From: an uncultured Lachnospiraceae bacterium
GTDB taxonomy: Bacteria > Bacillota > Clostridia > Lachnospirales > Lachnospiraceae
Direction of reading: 5' to 3'
DNA length: 64,000 nt
NCBI GenBank assembly: GCA_945929965.1
Contig: CAMEOT010000015.1
Location: 1-64,000 of the forward strand
Shown: in pieces, positions 26,454 through 35,999 of the stretch
Layout: the number at the start of each line of letters is the position of its first letter
Position numbering within the stretch: the stretch's first letter is position 1
Program-made: the position numbers and the translations under genes
The notes under the pieces: model-generated
Databases searched by the model: none
Seen by the model: the letters and a program-made list of their open reading frames with translations, nothing else
What the model was told of the DNA's origin: nothing

Positions 26454-28670
26454 ATGAGTACGAATGTTGAGAAAACAAAAAAATCTCTTTTTGCGGGGAA
26501 AAAAGAGAAAGCTTCCAAAAAGAAGCCAAAACCTGAGAAAAAGGTAACAAAAGTACCGAAGGAGAAGGCTGTAAAGACAAAGACACCGAAGAAGACATCC
26601 GGCAGGAGCGGGAAAAGCTCCAAACTGTTCAGTATACGCAATAAGATCGTAGTATGTTTCCTGGTGCCGATCGTGTTCATGATCATTATCGGCATTTCGG
26701 CATACCAGAAGTCTGCGGAAGGCTTAAGTGAGAAATATACAGATTCCACGTTACAGACTGTGCGCATGGCAACGGAATATCTGGAGATGACTTGTGATTT
26801 TATCCGTTCCGAGGGCTTAAAGTATGCGTATGACGATGATCTTCGGAAATATTTCCTGGGAATGTTCGAGGAAAATCCGGTAGATAAGCTGAACTTCCTG
26901 ACAGCTACGAAGTCGAATCTTTTATCGGTGCAGACGTCGAATCCGTTCATAAGTCATATGCACATTATTCCCAAGAAAGGTGTGGGACTTTTGTCTACCA
27001 AGCTTTCTTCCGGTGTGGATGGATTCCTGGATGAATATAAGGAGTCGGTAGCTTCCGGCGAAGGCAGAAGAAGCATCCCGCAGTGGATCGACAGTCATCC
27101 GGTGCTGGATGAAAAGGTAAAAGAGACACAGCAGGACTACATAATGTCTTTCCAAATTATGAGCCAGTCTAACAATGCCTGCGTTGTTATTGACATGAAG
27201 CCTTTGGCTATTACGAACTTTTTGAAGGAGATCGATATCGGTGATGACAGTATCATTGGATTTATCACTCCGGGTGGAAGAGAACTGGTAGTGGAGCAGC
27301 TGGAAGACGGTGAAGAGAGTACTCTGGCTGAGGATGGGACTGTGTTCGTTGATCAGGAATTTTATAATGGGGTAATGGAGCAGGCAGTATCGGATTCCGG
27401 CACTGCGGAAGTGGAGTTCCGTGGAGAAAAATACCTCTTTATCTATAGCCGCAGTGCGGAAGTGGACTTTACCACCTGTGCACTGGTGCCTATGCGTGTG
27501 GTGACCAGCCAGGCTATGGAGATCCGTAATATGACCATTGGACTGGTGCTCCTGGCATGTGTGATCGTTGTGATCGTGGGTATCTTTATTACTGCCGGTA
27601 TTGAGAATAACATGAAACGCATCTCCAGAAAGTTCGGTGATGTTGCACAGGGCGATCTGACCGTGACGGTATCTGCCAAGGGACATGATGAGTTCCAGGA
27701 TCTGGCAGGATCTGCGACCAATATGATCACGAATACCAAGAAGCTGGTAAATCAGGTAAGCAATGCCACTGGAGAATTAGAAGTCTCTGCGCAGAATGTT
27801 GGACAGGCTTCCGAATTGATCCATGAATATTCCCAGGATATTACCAGAGCCATCGGAGAGATCAACGAAGGCATGGAAGAACAGTCCAGACACGCACAGG
27901 AATGTGTGAAGAAGACAGATGTCCTCTCCAATGAAATGCAGGAAGTAAGCCGCGTGGTAGAACGTGTTGAGAAACTGGTGGATGAGACCGAGGGTATGAT
28001 CAACAAAGGAATGGAGATCGTACAGGTACTGGGTGACAGAGCCGGTGAGACGACTAAGATGACTGCAAAGGTAAGTGACAGTATCGAATCTCTTCGTAAG
28101 GAATCCGCGATCATCAACAGCTTTGTCGGTACGATCACGGAGATCACGGAGCAGACCAATCTGCTGTCCCTGAATGCTTCCATTGAGGCCGCCAGAGCGG
28201 GAGAGGCCGGAAGAGGTTTCGCTGTGGTAGCGGAAGAGATCCGCAAGCTGGCAGATGATTCCGCCAAGGCAGCCGGTGAGATCAGCAATAATGTTGCGAA
28301 CATTACTGCACAGACGCAGAACAGTGTAGACAGCGCAAGCCAGGCACAGGCGATGGTAGAGCTTCAGACCAAGGCAGTGGACGAGGTAATTGCAGTATTC
28401 CGTGAGATGCAGGCTCGCATGGGGCAACTGATCGAGGGATTGAAGGATATTGCAGCAAGTACAGAAAAGGCTGATGGCGAACGTAGTGCAGCGGTAGCAG
28501 CAGTGAAGAATATTTCGGATATCATCGAAGAGACTGCAGGAAGTGCCGAGACTGTTAATGATGTGGCTAATAAGTTGCTTGAGCATGTAGAGAAGCTGAG
28601 CGATACGGCAAGTGTACTGGATGAGAATATGGAAGGCCTCAAGAAAGAGATTTCTGTATTCAAGATTTGA
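26454..28670 (+). CDS. Methyl-accepting chemotaxis protein with lysine-rich N-tail
   Basis: 738 residues. The cytosolic N-tail of about 60 residues is extremely rich in Lys and Pro (for example [19 protein letters not shown]), then TM1 (about 66-85), an extracellular sensor of about 270 residues, TM2 ([19 protein letters not shown], about 363-382), HAMP, and the signalling domain with the highly conserved tip [36 protein letters not shown]. The ATG is set by GGAGG 7 bases upstream. An extended -10 box TGGTATACT lies at 26411-26419. No che genes are nearby. The lysine tail is not a usual MCP feature. Confidence 0.9.
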   Translation: MSTNVEKTKKSLFAGKKEKASKKKPKPEKKVTKVPKEKAVKTKTPKKTSGRSGKSSKLFSIRNKIVVCFLVPIVFMIIIGISAYQKSAEGLSEKYTDSTLQTVRMATEYLEMTCDFIRSEGLKYAYDDDLRKYFLGMFEENPVDKLNFLTATKSNLLSVQTSNPFISHMHIIPKKGVGLLSTKLSSGVDGFLDEYKESVASGEGRRSIPQWIDSHPVLDEKVKETQQDYIMSFQIMSQSNNACVVIDMKPLAITNFLKEIDIGDDSIIGFITPGGRELVVEQLEDGEESTLAEDGTVFVDQEFYNGVMEQAVSDSGTAEVEFRGEKYLFIYSRSAEVDFTTCALVPMRVVTSQAMEIRNMTIGLVLLACVIVVIVGIFITAGIENNMKRISRKFGDVAQGDLTVTVSAKGHDEFQDLAGSATNMITNTKKLVNQVSNATGELEVSAQNVGQASELIHEYSQDITRAIGEINEGMEEQSRHAQECVKKTDVLSNEMQEVSRVVERVEKLVDETEGMINKGMEIVQVLGDRAGETTKMTAKVSDSIESLRKESAIINSFVGTITEITEQTNLLSLNASIEAARAGEAGRGFAVVAEEIRKLADDSAKAAGEISNNVANITAQTQNSVDSASQAQAMVELQTKAVDEVIAVFREMQARMGQLIEGLKDIAASTEKADGERSAAVAAVKNISDIIEETAGSAETVNDVANKLLEHVEKLSDTASVLDENMEGLKKEISVFKI

Positions 28671-28687
28671 TGACAGACATAGAACAG

Positions 28688-28727
28688 AAAGGAACTTTGG
28701 AGTTTTGTGCTCCGAAGTTCCTTTTTT
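28688..28727 (+). terminator. Terminator of chemotaxis receptor gene
   Basis: AAGGAACTTTGGAG pairs with CTCCGAAGTTCC, then TTTTTT. It falls inside a long upstream extension of the deacetylase reading frame, which argues for a later start of that gene. Confidence 0.75.
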
Positions 28728-28789
28728 GCTGCCAGGAATTGCCGGTTGTCCGGATGCATATATTTTCTGTGAAAGCAGTAAGCGGATGG

Positions 28790-29494
28790 ATGAAAATGAA
28801 AAAAACGCTGGTGGGAATTCTGGTCTTTGATATGATCATGGGAATGTTATGCCTGTGGGCCGGAGGAAAACGTCAGGATACTACAGCATCTGCTTCGCAG
28901 GAAGTATCGACCGGGAAGATCACCGGAGAGGAAGATGTGGCGAAAAAGATTGCGCTGACGTTTGATGACGGACCGCATCCGAAGTACACGGAGCAGCTTT
29001 TGGATGGACTGAAAGAACGGAATGTGGTAGCTACTTTTTTCGTGACCGGGGAGAATGCGGAGAATTATCCGGAGATCATCCGAAGAGAACAGGAAGAAGG
29101 GCACCTGATCGGCAACCATACTTACAGCCATATACAGTTGTCTTCCCGTAACCGGGAGGCTTTCCGGGAGGAACTGGTGAGGACCAATGCGGTCTTAGAA
29201 GAGATCACCGGAGAGAAAACCAGTTTCGTACGGCCGCCCTACGGCAGCTGGGATAAAAGTTTTGAGAAGGAACTGAACATGTTTCCGGTATTGTGGAATA
29301 TTGACCCCTTAGACTGGTGCTCCCACAATGCGGAATGCATTGCAGCCAGGGTAGTGGAGAAAGCAGGAGATGGGGATATCATCCTGATGCATGACTATTA
29401 TGATACTTCTGTTATTGCGGCGCTGGAAGTGATAGATGCTTTGCAGGGAGAGGGATTTCAGTTTGTGACGGTGGAAGAGCTTCTGTTTGACTGA
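28790..29494 (+). CDS. Polysaccharide deacetylase (CE4/NodB domain)
   Basis: About 234 residues. An N-terminal hydrophobic helix (KTLVGILVFDMIMGMLCLWAGG) acts as a signal anchor. The NodB domain has LTFDDGPHPKYTEQLL (Asp-Asp metal and base pair), the HTYSH motif (H-x3-H metal ligands, in GNHTYSHIQL), RPPYGSWD, and LWNIDPLDW. It probably removes acetyl groups from peptidoglycan or other N-acetylated polymer outside the membrane. The start is ATG 28790 or 28796; earlier in-frame ATGs precede the terminator at 28688-28727. Confidence 0.85.
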   Translation: MKMKKTLVGILVFDMIMGMLCLWAGGKRQDTTASASQEVSTGKITGEEDVAKKIALTFDDGPHPKYTEQLLDGLKERNVVATFFVTGENAENYPEIIRREQEEGHLIGNHTYSHIQLSSRNREAFREELVRTNAVLEEITGEKTSFVRPPYGSWDKSFEKELNMFPVLWNIDPLDWCSHNAECIAARVVEKAGDGDIILMHDYYDTSVIAALEVIDALQGEGFQFVTVEELLFD

Positions 29495-29607
29495 TAAATT
29501 ATCCTTGCATCCTACCGTAATGTACGCATATAATATGAAGAGCAAGAGTGGAAAAATATGTCGGATGGGTGCGATGAAATGTTCGCATCGTACTTAAAGG
29601 AAAACGA

Positions 29608-30345
29608 ATGATAAAAATAGCTTTTTGTGATGATGATCTGTCAGTGCTTAAGGAATTAAGCATATTAATGGACAGATATCGTGTGGAAAGAAATCAGGAT
29701 ATAACTTATGCGGCGTTTCACAGTCCGCTGGAGCTGCTCACAGAGGTAGAGCGGGGAACTGAGCTTGATATTATTTTCCTGGATGTACTGATGCCGGGAC
29801 AGAATGGGATCAGCACCGCAAAGGAGATCAGAAAATATGATACTTTGGTGAAGATCATATATTTGACATCCTCGGCGGAATATGCGGTGGACTCCTATTC
29901 GGTAGGTGCCTATTTTTACCAGCTGAAGCCGATCTGGCAGGAAAGCTTCTATCGTCTGATGGATTCGGTGCTCTCGGAGTGCCGCCGGAATGAGGAAAAG
30001 AGCCTGATCCTGCGCAGCAAGTCAGGAATCACCAGAATGGATCTGGACAAGCTGCAGTATTGTGAAGTGATGGGACGTACCTTATTGTTTCACAGGCAGG
30101 ACGGAGTTGTCCTGGACAGCTCCGGAAGACTGGATGATCTGTGCGAACAGCTCAAGGATTATGATTGCTTTATCCGCTGCCACAGGTCTTATCTTGTTAA
30201 TCTGGCATAAGTGCAGAATATTTCCAGTAAGGTCGTCACAATGTGCAATGGTACTGAGATCCCAATCCCACATGGAAAATATTCGGAACTGAAAGACAGA
30301 TTCTTTGATTATTTCTTTCAAAAAAATCAGACAATTCTTGGATAA
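29608..30345 (+). pseudogene. LytTR response regulator broken by an in-frame TAA
   Basis: The first 200 codons encode a receiver domain (FCDDD near 6-10, phospho-Asp in IIFLDVLMPGQNG, about 57) and most of a LytTR DNA-binding domain up to RCHRSYLVNLA. A TAA at 30208-30210 follows, but the same frame continues for 44 more codons with typical LytTR C-terminal sequence (VQNISSKVVTMCNGTEIPIP, then HGKYSELKDRFFDYF) to a TAA at 30343-30345. The stop replaces the residue that is usually Tyr in this strand, so a TAT/TAC to TAA change is likely. The short product would lack part of the DNA-binding fold. Sequencing error or readthrough are alternatives. Confidence 0.75.
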
Positions 30346-30379
30346 TTTTAAGCGGCCACGACCGGAGAACACCCTCTCC

Positions 30380-30449
30380 GGTCGATTCATGTCATTTTCG
30401 GGTCGATTCATGTCAAAAATGGTTTTCCAATGGAAAAATAAGGTACAAT
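30380..30449 (+). promoter_or_regulatory. LytTR-type direct repeats and promoter of lipoprotein gene
   Basis: GGTCGATTCATGTCA occurs twice (30380-30394 and 30401-30415), exactly 21 bp apart. A TACAAT box follows at 30444-30449 with no good -35. Paired direct repeats about two helical turns apart, ending just before -35, are the usual site type for LytTR activators such as AgrA and VirR. TTTTCCA-A-TGGAAAA (30423-30437) is an additional palindrome. Confidence 0.6.
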
Positions 30450-30493
30450 TCTTTCAGACAACAGAAAACTGTTGCTGGAAGGAGAAAAATATT

Positions 30494-31042
30494 ATGAAGA
30501 GAAAAGTGATCACATGCGTTATGGGCCTGGTGCTGGCAATGTCATTAGCAGCCTGCGGTGAGGAAGAAGTGGTTGTGGAGAACACCAATGCAGAAGTAAC
30601 AGTAGAGGTACAGACCACAGAGGCGGCAGAAACTCCGGCGGAGACTGTTACAGAGACAGATACAGAAGCAGAGGGTGGCCCCCTGTTACAGGTGGAGGTT
30701 ATGGAGATTCCGGATCTGAGCGGCACGGAATGGACTTTTGCAGGCGGTATGATTGACGGTGTTGAAATGGAGGAAGAGGATCTGAATGCAACACTGGAGA
30801 CTTACGGCGGTACTTTACAGCTGGTATTCGGTGAAGACGGTGCAGTTACCATGGTACAGGGTGGCGGAAATGCAGAAGGTACATATGAGTATTCCGATGA
30901 TAACACTGCTATTAAGATGACCCTGGATTTCGGAGGAACAGAGATTTCTTACGCAGGCTTTTTGTCTCAGGTAGGTGATAACGTGACACTGATCGCCATG
31001 TCTGATATGAATGGTTATGACGGACTTTATTTTGTACAGTAA
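30494..31042 (+). CDS. Putative lipoprotein
   Basis: 182 residues. A signal peptide with lipobox LAAC (MKRKVITCVMGLVLAMSLAAC) predicts lipid attachment at Cys21. A Glu/Thr/Val-rich linker (about 22-65) precedes a compact domain starting IPDLSGTEWTFAGGMIDGVEM, a layout seen in many clostridial lipoproteins with a small beta domain (LQLVFGEDGAVTMVQ, GTYEYSDDNTAIKMTL). No enzymatic motif. GGAAGGAG precedes ATG 30494. LytTR-type repeats upstream suggest it is or was the target of the adjacent regulator. Confidence 0.75.
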   Translation: MKRKVITCVMGLVLAMSLAACGEEEVVVENTNAEVTVEVQTTEAAETPAETVTETDTEAEGGPLLQVEVMEIPDLSGTEWTFAGGMIDGVEMEEEDLNATLETYGGTLQLVFGEDGAVTMVQGGGNAEGTYEYSDDNTAIKMTLDFGGTEISYAGFLSQVGDNVTLIAMSDMNGYDGLYFVQ

Positions 31043-31095
31043 AACACAGCAGGAAATATTGGAAAAGTAGAAAGAATGAAAAGGGGAGGGAAGAA

Positions 31096-31623
31096 ATGAC
31101 GATAGAAATTGTAATTATCGTAATGTTGCTTGCCTCCCTTTTTGGAGCCTGGGTATTGTCGGTGTAGCGTAAACTGGAGATGCAGGAAGAAAATATCCGC
31201 AATGCCTTACATCAGACACTGGTACAGCTTTCCGCCGAACGGGAAGCACTGGAAGGCTTGACGGAGCTTTTGAAAGATGTCATTGATGCAGAACTCTTAC
31301 AGGAGATGAGATGTTCTCTGGAGAATGCACAGGATGGCGGAGAAGCACGACAGCCGGAGTGGATATCAGAACGACAGAGAGAATTATTAAAAGTACAGAA
31401 TAAAATTGCAGAGATCTCGGAAAGTATGCAGCTTTTGCAGACACAGGAGACCTATCAGAAGTACTGGAAAGCAGCGAAAAGCTATGAACATATGGTGGAG
31501 ACCAGCGGACTGATCTATAACGATTCAGTGGAAAGCTATAATGGGATGCTTCGTAAGATGCCGGATCGTATAGCAGCAGGAATCTTTGGGTTCCATCGGA
31601 AAAAATTGATCGAGATCATGTAA
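31096..31623 (+). pseudogene. Membrane-anchored coiled-coil protein interrupted by TAG
   Basis: A strong ribosome site (GGGGAGGG) precedes ATG 31096, which opens a reading frame coding a single membrane helix (MTIEIVIIVMLLASLFGAWVLSV). TAG at 31165-31167 interrupts it. The same frame then continues 152 codons with RKLEMQEENIRNALHQTLVQ and a Glu/Gln-rich helical, probably coiled-coil region, ending in FHRKKLIEIM. The downstream ATG 31180 has no properly spaced ribosome site, so the unit reads best as one gene broken by a nonsense change (perhaps CAG to TAG). If real it would be the second disrupted gene within 1 kb. Function unknown. Confidence 0.6.
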
Positions 31624-31652
31624 GCTATATACATTTTAAGGAGGGTAAAGTT

Positions 31653-32609
31653 ATGGGATTATTTACAAATAACAAAAAACTATGTCTGATCTGTGGAAGC
31701 CCAACACCGAGACTTTTGGCATCGGCAGTGGATGGACAGAATCTGTGTAAGGAGTGCGCAGGCAAAATCAATCTGCCGGATGGTGTACAGGATGGCATGA
31801 CGGTGGACGATTTTCGGGAATATATCAACCTCCATGATGCGAACAAGCCGTTACGCGACAGATTTACAGAGACTTATCGCTATAATTTCGGCTTTTTTAA
31901 GGGAGCGTTATTGTTAGATCTGGATCATCAGCTGCTACGTCTCGGAGACGGCGAAGCGGTATTTGCCATGGAACCTGCAAATATCAGATCTTTCCGCATT
32001 TTAGAGGATGGCGAAGTATTATTTGAGGGAGAAAAAGGGAACTTCCGGAGCTACAAGAGTGATATCAGGGAACGGTTAAAAGAATTGAAGCCCAGGATTG
32101 AAGAATACAAGATGCTGCGTCATGAGTATGAGATCATGGCAGAGATGGAGCGCAACAGAGAGCAGAACGGCAGGGATAATGACAGAGATTTCAGGGACCG
32201 GGTAACAGAACCGGACTTCAATGTACCTAATCCGGTAGACAAATTTGCAGTGGAGATCATCCTGGAGCATCCTTACTGGAAGAACTTCTATAAGGAGACG
32301 GGTGCGCCGAAATTCAACAGCGATCATCCCAGTACCATTGATTATCTGGATGATTATACGCAGAAGACAGAGGAACTGCACGCACTGGCACAGAATCTGA
32401 TGCAGCTGATCGATCCGCAGGCGCAGGAACAGGTAATAGATCCTCATGCCTCCGCACAGAGCCAGGGCACTCAGAGTGCACCGCAGGCGGCACCTGTACA
32501 GACAGAGGATCCGACTGTGGCATTGCCCAAGTATAAGGCATTGATGGATGCCGGCGTTATCACAGCAGAGGAGTTTGAAGCGAAGAAGAAACAGCTGCTG
32601 GGACTGTAA
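31653..32609 (+). CDS. DUF4428/SHOCT-domain protein
   Basis: 318 residues. The N-terminus has a zinc-ribbon pair CLICG and CKECAG (CxxC twice, residues about 11-38), as in DUF4428. A central region (about 70-200) of unknown fold includes LLLDLDHQLLRLGDGEAVF. A Gln/Ala/Pro-rich linker leads to a C-terminal SHOCT motif (ALPKYKALMDAGVITAEEFEAKKKQLLGL), a short two-helix module common in stress or membrane-associated bacterial proteins. AAGGAGGG precedes the ATG. Likely follows the interrupted gene in one transcript. Confidence 0.75.
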   Translation: MGLFTNNKKLCLICGSPTPRLLASAVDGQNLCKECAGKINLPDGVQDGMTVDDFREYINLHDANKPLRDRFTETYRYNFGFFKGALLLDLDHQLLRLGDGEAVFAMEPANIRSFRILEDGEVLFEGEKGNFRSYKSDIRERLKELKPRIEEYKMLRHEYEIMAEMERNREQNGRDNDRDFRDRVTEPDFNVPNPVDKFAVEIILEHPYWKNFYKETGAPKFNSDHPSTIDYLDDYTQKTEELHALAQNLMQLIDPQAQEQVIDPHASAQSQGTQSAPQAAPVQTEDPTVALPKYKALMDAGVITAEEFEAKKKQLLGL

Positions 32610-32626
32610 AAAGTGAATATTTCAAA

Positions 32627-32712
32627 TTGACGGGCGCATGGCTGTCGGATATACTACAAGAGTATGATATCTTACATGGGTATGATACGGAAAGCAGGAT
32701 CTGACAGCCATG
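32627..32712 (+). promoter_or_regulatory. Promoter and 10-bp inverted repeat of the GGDEF gene
   Basis: TTGACG (32627-32632), 17-bp spacer, TATACT (32650-32655). CATGGCTGTC (32637-32646, in the spacer) and GACAGCCATG (32703-32712, covering the start codon) are perfect complements, separated by 56 bp. Confidence 0.55.
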
Positions 32713-34032
32713 AGTAGTTTACAAAAGAAAGAAACATTATTGATTGTTGATGATTCCAAATTTCAAAGAGTAGTGATCAGACAGTCTCTCGGGGAGTATT
32801 TTAACTTCGCAGAGGCTGTTTCCGGTGAAGAATGTATTCAGATCATGGAGAAGGAAAGTGATGCCATTGATCTGGTTCTGCTGGATCTGGTCATGCCGGG
32901 CATTGACGGCTTCGAAGTACTGCGCCGCAGACAGAGTATGGAAGGCTTCAAGGATACGCCGGTCATTGTTCTGACCAATACAGAGTCCGTAGCTTCCCAG
33001 TCGGATGCTTTTGCCCTGGGAGCAGATGAATTTATCATTAAGCCGGTGGATGCCCGTATCGCACTTTCCCGTATCAACAATGCGCTGGGGGTAAAGCGCA
33101 GATTACAGAGCAGCCGGGATGAACAGAAGGCATGGGAGACCAAATCTCAGATCGATGAAATGACCAGTCTGTTCAACAAGATGACAGTAGAAAAGCTGAT
33201 CACAAAGGCGTTGACAGAGAATGATAACAGATCACATGCTTTGATGTTAATAGATATTGATAATTTCAAGTCTGTCAATGACGTCTACGGACATACCATG
33301 GGTGACCATGTCATCAGCGTGATCGCAGGGGTGATTTCTTCACAGTTCCGCAGCACCGATTATGTGGGTCGTGTCGGGGGAGATGAATTCTGCGTATTGA
33401 TGGCGGATATTCCGTCGAGAGAGATCGCACTGATCAAGGCAGAGAATCTGGTTAGTCTTGTAAAATATAAGGAGAACTTATCCATACCGGAAAATATATC
33501 TATCAGTGTGGGAGTAGCTTTTTCCGAAGCGGATGATCAGTGCTATGATGAGCTGGCAGCAAAAGCCGATCAGGCTCTGTACGTCTCTAAAAAATCCGGT
33601 AAAGGGAGATACAGCGTCTACGGCGAGGAACAGCAGGCTCCCGAGAAAGTCATACAGGCCCTTGTATGGTCCGGCTCCCGTAATGTTACCAGCATGATGG
33701 AATTTGCCCTGCCGGATTATGTACAGCTGAAGACAGTGGCTTCGGTGGAAGAGATCAGATCTTTTATGGAAGAAAAGACCGATGAAGATGTTCCGGCATT
33801 GGTCGTGGATGTATCGGAGGAAGAGGACCAGGGACAGAGGCGTTGGCAGGAGCTTCGTAAGCTGAAGGAAGAGCATACTTTTTCCATGATCGCTATCTGT
33901 AAGGAGGGCAATCTGGCACAAATGAAATGTGCTTTGGAGACGAAAGAACTTTCGGATCTCTTGCTGGCACCGCTGGAAGCGAATACGTTGAAACGACGTG
34001 TGAAGATCTGGATGCAAAATTGCAAGTTATGA
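32710..34032 (+). CDS. Diguanylate cyclase response regulator (REC-GGDEF-REC-like)
   Basis: 440 residues. A receiver domain (LLIVDDSKFQR, phospho-Asp in LVLLDLVMPGIDG, Lys in FIIKPVD) is followed by GGDEF (about 140-300) with the intact active site GGDEF and the inhibitory I-site RSTD exactly five residues upstream, so a feedback-regulated cyclic-di-GMP synthase is expected. The C-terminal 120 residues (about 315-440) resemble a degenerate receiver: ALVVDVSEEE lies where the phospho-Asp would be, and LLAPLEANTLKRRVKIW looks like a receiver end. The start codon lies in an inverted repeat. Confidence 0.88.
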   Translation: MSSLQKKETLLIVDDSKFQRVVIRQSLGEYFNFAEAVSGEECIQIMEKESDAIDLVLLDLVMPGIDGFEVLRRRQSMEGFKDTPVIVLTNTESVASQSDAFALGADEFIIKPVDARIALSRINNALGVKRRLQSSRDEQKAWETKSQIDEMTSLFNKMTVEKLITKALTENDNRSHALMLIDIDNFKSVNDVYGHTMGDHVISVIAGVISSQFRSTDYVGRVGGDEFCVLMADIPSREIALIKAENLVSLVKYKENLSIPENISISVGVAFSEADDQCYDELAAKADQALYVSKKSGKGRYSVYGEEQQAPEKVIQALVWSGSRNVTSMMEFALPDYVQLKTVASVEEIRSFMEEKTDEDVPALVVDVSEEEDQGQRRWQELRKLKEEHTFSMIAICKEGNLAQMKCALETKELSDLLLAPLEANTLKRRVKIWMQNCKL

Positions 34033-34114
34033 TAAAGTCTGTTATAATTGGCTGGAGCATATCAAAGGATGTGCTTCGGCCTTTTTGGATGATAGAAGCA
34101 GGGGATGTAACAGT

Positions 34115-35449
34115 ATGGATTTATTTGAATATATGCGAAGCACCAATATGGAAAAAGAAGCACCGTTAGCTGCCAGAATGCGTCCCAGGACTTTGGATGA
34201 AGTCGTAGGGCAGGAGCATATCATTGGCAAGGATAAGCTTTTGTACCGTGCTATCAAGGCGGACAAGATCAGTTCCATTATATTCTATGGACCGCCCGGC
34301 ACCGGTAAGACGACATTAGCAAAGGTGATCGCCAATACTACCAGCGCCGAGTTTTGTCAGATCAATGCCACCGTAGCCGGCAAAAAGGACATGGAGGAAG
34401 TGGTGGCGAAAGCCAAAGAACTGCAGGGAATGTACGGGAAACGTACGATCCTGTTTATCGATGAGATCCATCGTTTTAACAAAGGACAGCAGGATTATCT
34501 GCTTCCTTATGTGGAGGACGGTACGATCATTCTCATCGGAGCTACCACGGAGAATCCTTATTTTGAGGTGAACGGAGCGTTGATCTCCCGTTCCGTGATC
34601 TTTGAACTAAAACCGATCCCCAGGGAAGCTATTAAAGAGCTTCTGAAGAAGGCGGTTTACGATACGGATCGCGGTATGGGAGCTTACAACGGTACGATCG
34701 ATGATGATGCATTGGAGTTTCTGGCGGATATCTCCGGCGGAGATGCCAGACATGCCCTCAATGCCATCGAACTGGGTATCATGACCACAGAGCCCGGCCC
34801 GGATGGTAAGATCCACATTACGCTCGATGTGGCACAGCAGTGTATTCAGAAGAGAGCGGCAAAATATGATAAAAACGGTGACAACCATTACGACACGATC
34901 TCTGCTTTTATCAAAAGCATGCGTGGCTCTGACCCGGATGCCGCAGTATATTATCTGGCAAGAATGTTAAATGCGGGAGAGAGCGTGACTTTTATCGCAA
35001 GACGTATCATGATCTGTGCATCGGAGGATGTGGGCAATGCGGATCCTCAGGCACTGGTAGTGGCAGTAAATGCTTCCCTGGCAGTGGAACGGGTCGGTAT
35101 GCCGGAGGCGCAGATCATATTAGCGCAGGCAGTCACTTACGTGGCTACGGCACCCAAGAGTAACCGCAGTTGTGAAGCGGTATTTCAGGCGATGCAGGAA
35201 GTGCAGGCCAGCGGAGATCTGCCGATTCCCGCACATCTGCAGGATGCACATTATAAAGGAGCAGCAAAATTGGGACATGGTATAGGATATAAATATGCCC
35301 ATGATTACCCGAATGACTATGTGGAACAACAGTATCTGCCTTATGAGTTAAGCGGCAGGGAGTTCTATCAGCCTTCGGGCAACGGTTATGAAGTGAAGAT
35401 CCGTGAACATATGGCGAGAATCAAAAAAGAAGCGGCAAAATCAGAATAA
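34115..35449 (+). CDS. rarA: Replication-associated recombination protein RarA (MgsA)
   Basis: 444 residues, AAA+ ATPase of the RarA/WRNIP1 family acting at stalled forks. N-terminal PLAARMRPRTLDEVVGQEHIIG, Walker A GPPGTGKTT, Walker B ILFIDEIHRFNKGQQD, sensor IGATTENPYFEVNGALISRS, and the C-terminal tetramerisation region YLARMLNAGESVTFIARRIMICASEDVGNADPQAL are all typical. ATG 34115 has AGGGG 10 bases upstream and gives the family-standard N-terminus; ATG 34085 is an extension. It ends just before the converging DUF4364 gene. Confidence 0.93.
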   Translation: MDLFEYMRSTNMEKEAPLAARMRPRTLDEVVGQEHIIGKDKLLYRAIKADKISSIIFYGPPGTGKTTLAKVIANTTSAEFCQINATVAGKKDMEEVVAKAKELQGMYGKRTILFIDEIHRFNKGQQDYLLPYVEDGTIILIGATTENPYFEVNGALISRSVIFELKPIPREAIKELLKKAVYDTDRGMGAYNGTIDDDALEFLADISGGDARHALNAIELGIMTTEPGPDGKIHITLDVAQQCIQKRAAKYDKNGDNHYDTISAFIKSMRGSDPDAAVYYLARMLNAGESVTFIARRIMICASEDVGNADPQALVVAVNASLAVERVGMPEAQIILAQAVTYVATAPKSNRSCEAVFQAMQEVQASGDLPIPAHLQDAHYKGAAKLGHGIGYKYAHDYPNDYVEQQYLPYELSGREFYQPSGNGYEVKIREHMARIKKEAAKSE

Positions 35450-35458
35450 TTCACGGAA

Positions 35459-35974
35459 TTAGAATAATTCCGTGATCAGATATTTGTATATTTCCTGGTT
35501 TTTCCGCTGCCAGTTATCGCAGATGGCAGCGGCAGTCTCTTCCACGGGGACAGACAGAGTGATATCTACCAGGCTGATGCCTCTGTCCTTTGCCACCAGG
35601 TGAGCTTCGTACTCACCGGAAGTGGATTTGTAGTAATCTCCGAGGACGGATACTTCGTTGCGCAGTGTGAATTCATTTTCCTGAAAATAGGTATTGATCT
35701 CCTGCTTGATGGTATCACCGATGCGGTTCTCGAAGAAATTCAGGGTTTCTTTTCCCTCGTCAGTGATGGACAGATGTGTCCGGTTGCGGATTGACTGGGT
35801 GGCGATCATGCCGGCATCCGTCAGCTCATTGATGACCTGCTGTAAGGTCAGAAAATTCGTGTATTCTTTTCCGAGGATAAAGTCGCTTACCTGTGCGGTA
35901 GTGAGGGGGAAGGTAACGCGGTTCAGCATATAGAGAACGATGAGTTTGTATAGAGTAAGCGGATCTTGTAACAT
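35459..35974 (-). CDS. DUF4364 family protein
   Basis: About 171 residues. The N-terminal half is a winged-helix-like domain (LYKLIVLYMLNRVTFPLTTAQVSDFIL, LQQVINELTDAGMIATQ, HLSITDEGKETLNFFENRI), as in PadR-like regulators. The C-terminal half has a beta-rich segment (EYEAHLVAKDRGISLVDITLSVPV). This matches DUF4364, a Clostridia family of uncharacterised possible transcription regulators. ATG 35974 is preferred to 36031, which would overlap the radical SAM gene. It follows the radical SAM gene by 25 bp in the same operon. Confidence 0.75.
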   Translation of the reverse strand: MLQDPLTLYKLIVLYMLNRVTFPLTTAQVSDFILGKEYTNFLTLQQVINELTDAGMIATQSIRNRTHLSITDEGKETLNFFENRIGDTIKQEINTYFQENEFTLRNEVSVLGDYYKSTSGEYEAHLVAKDRGISLVDITLSVPVEETAAAICDNWQRKNQEIYKYLITELF

Positions 35975-35999
35975 AATGTGAGTACAGCCTTTCTTATAG

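Noticed and set aside
26922-28586. Long minus-strand frames opposite the chemotaxis receptor
   Set aside because: Shadows of the biased codon use of the receptor; no start signals.
28667-28789. N-terminal extension of the polysaccharide deacetylase
   Set aside because: It runs through a strong intrinsic terminator; the membrane helix begins at the later ATG.
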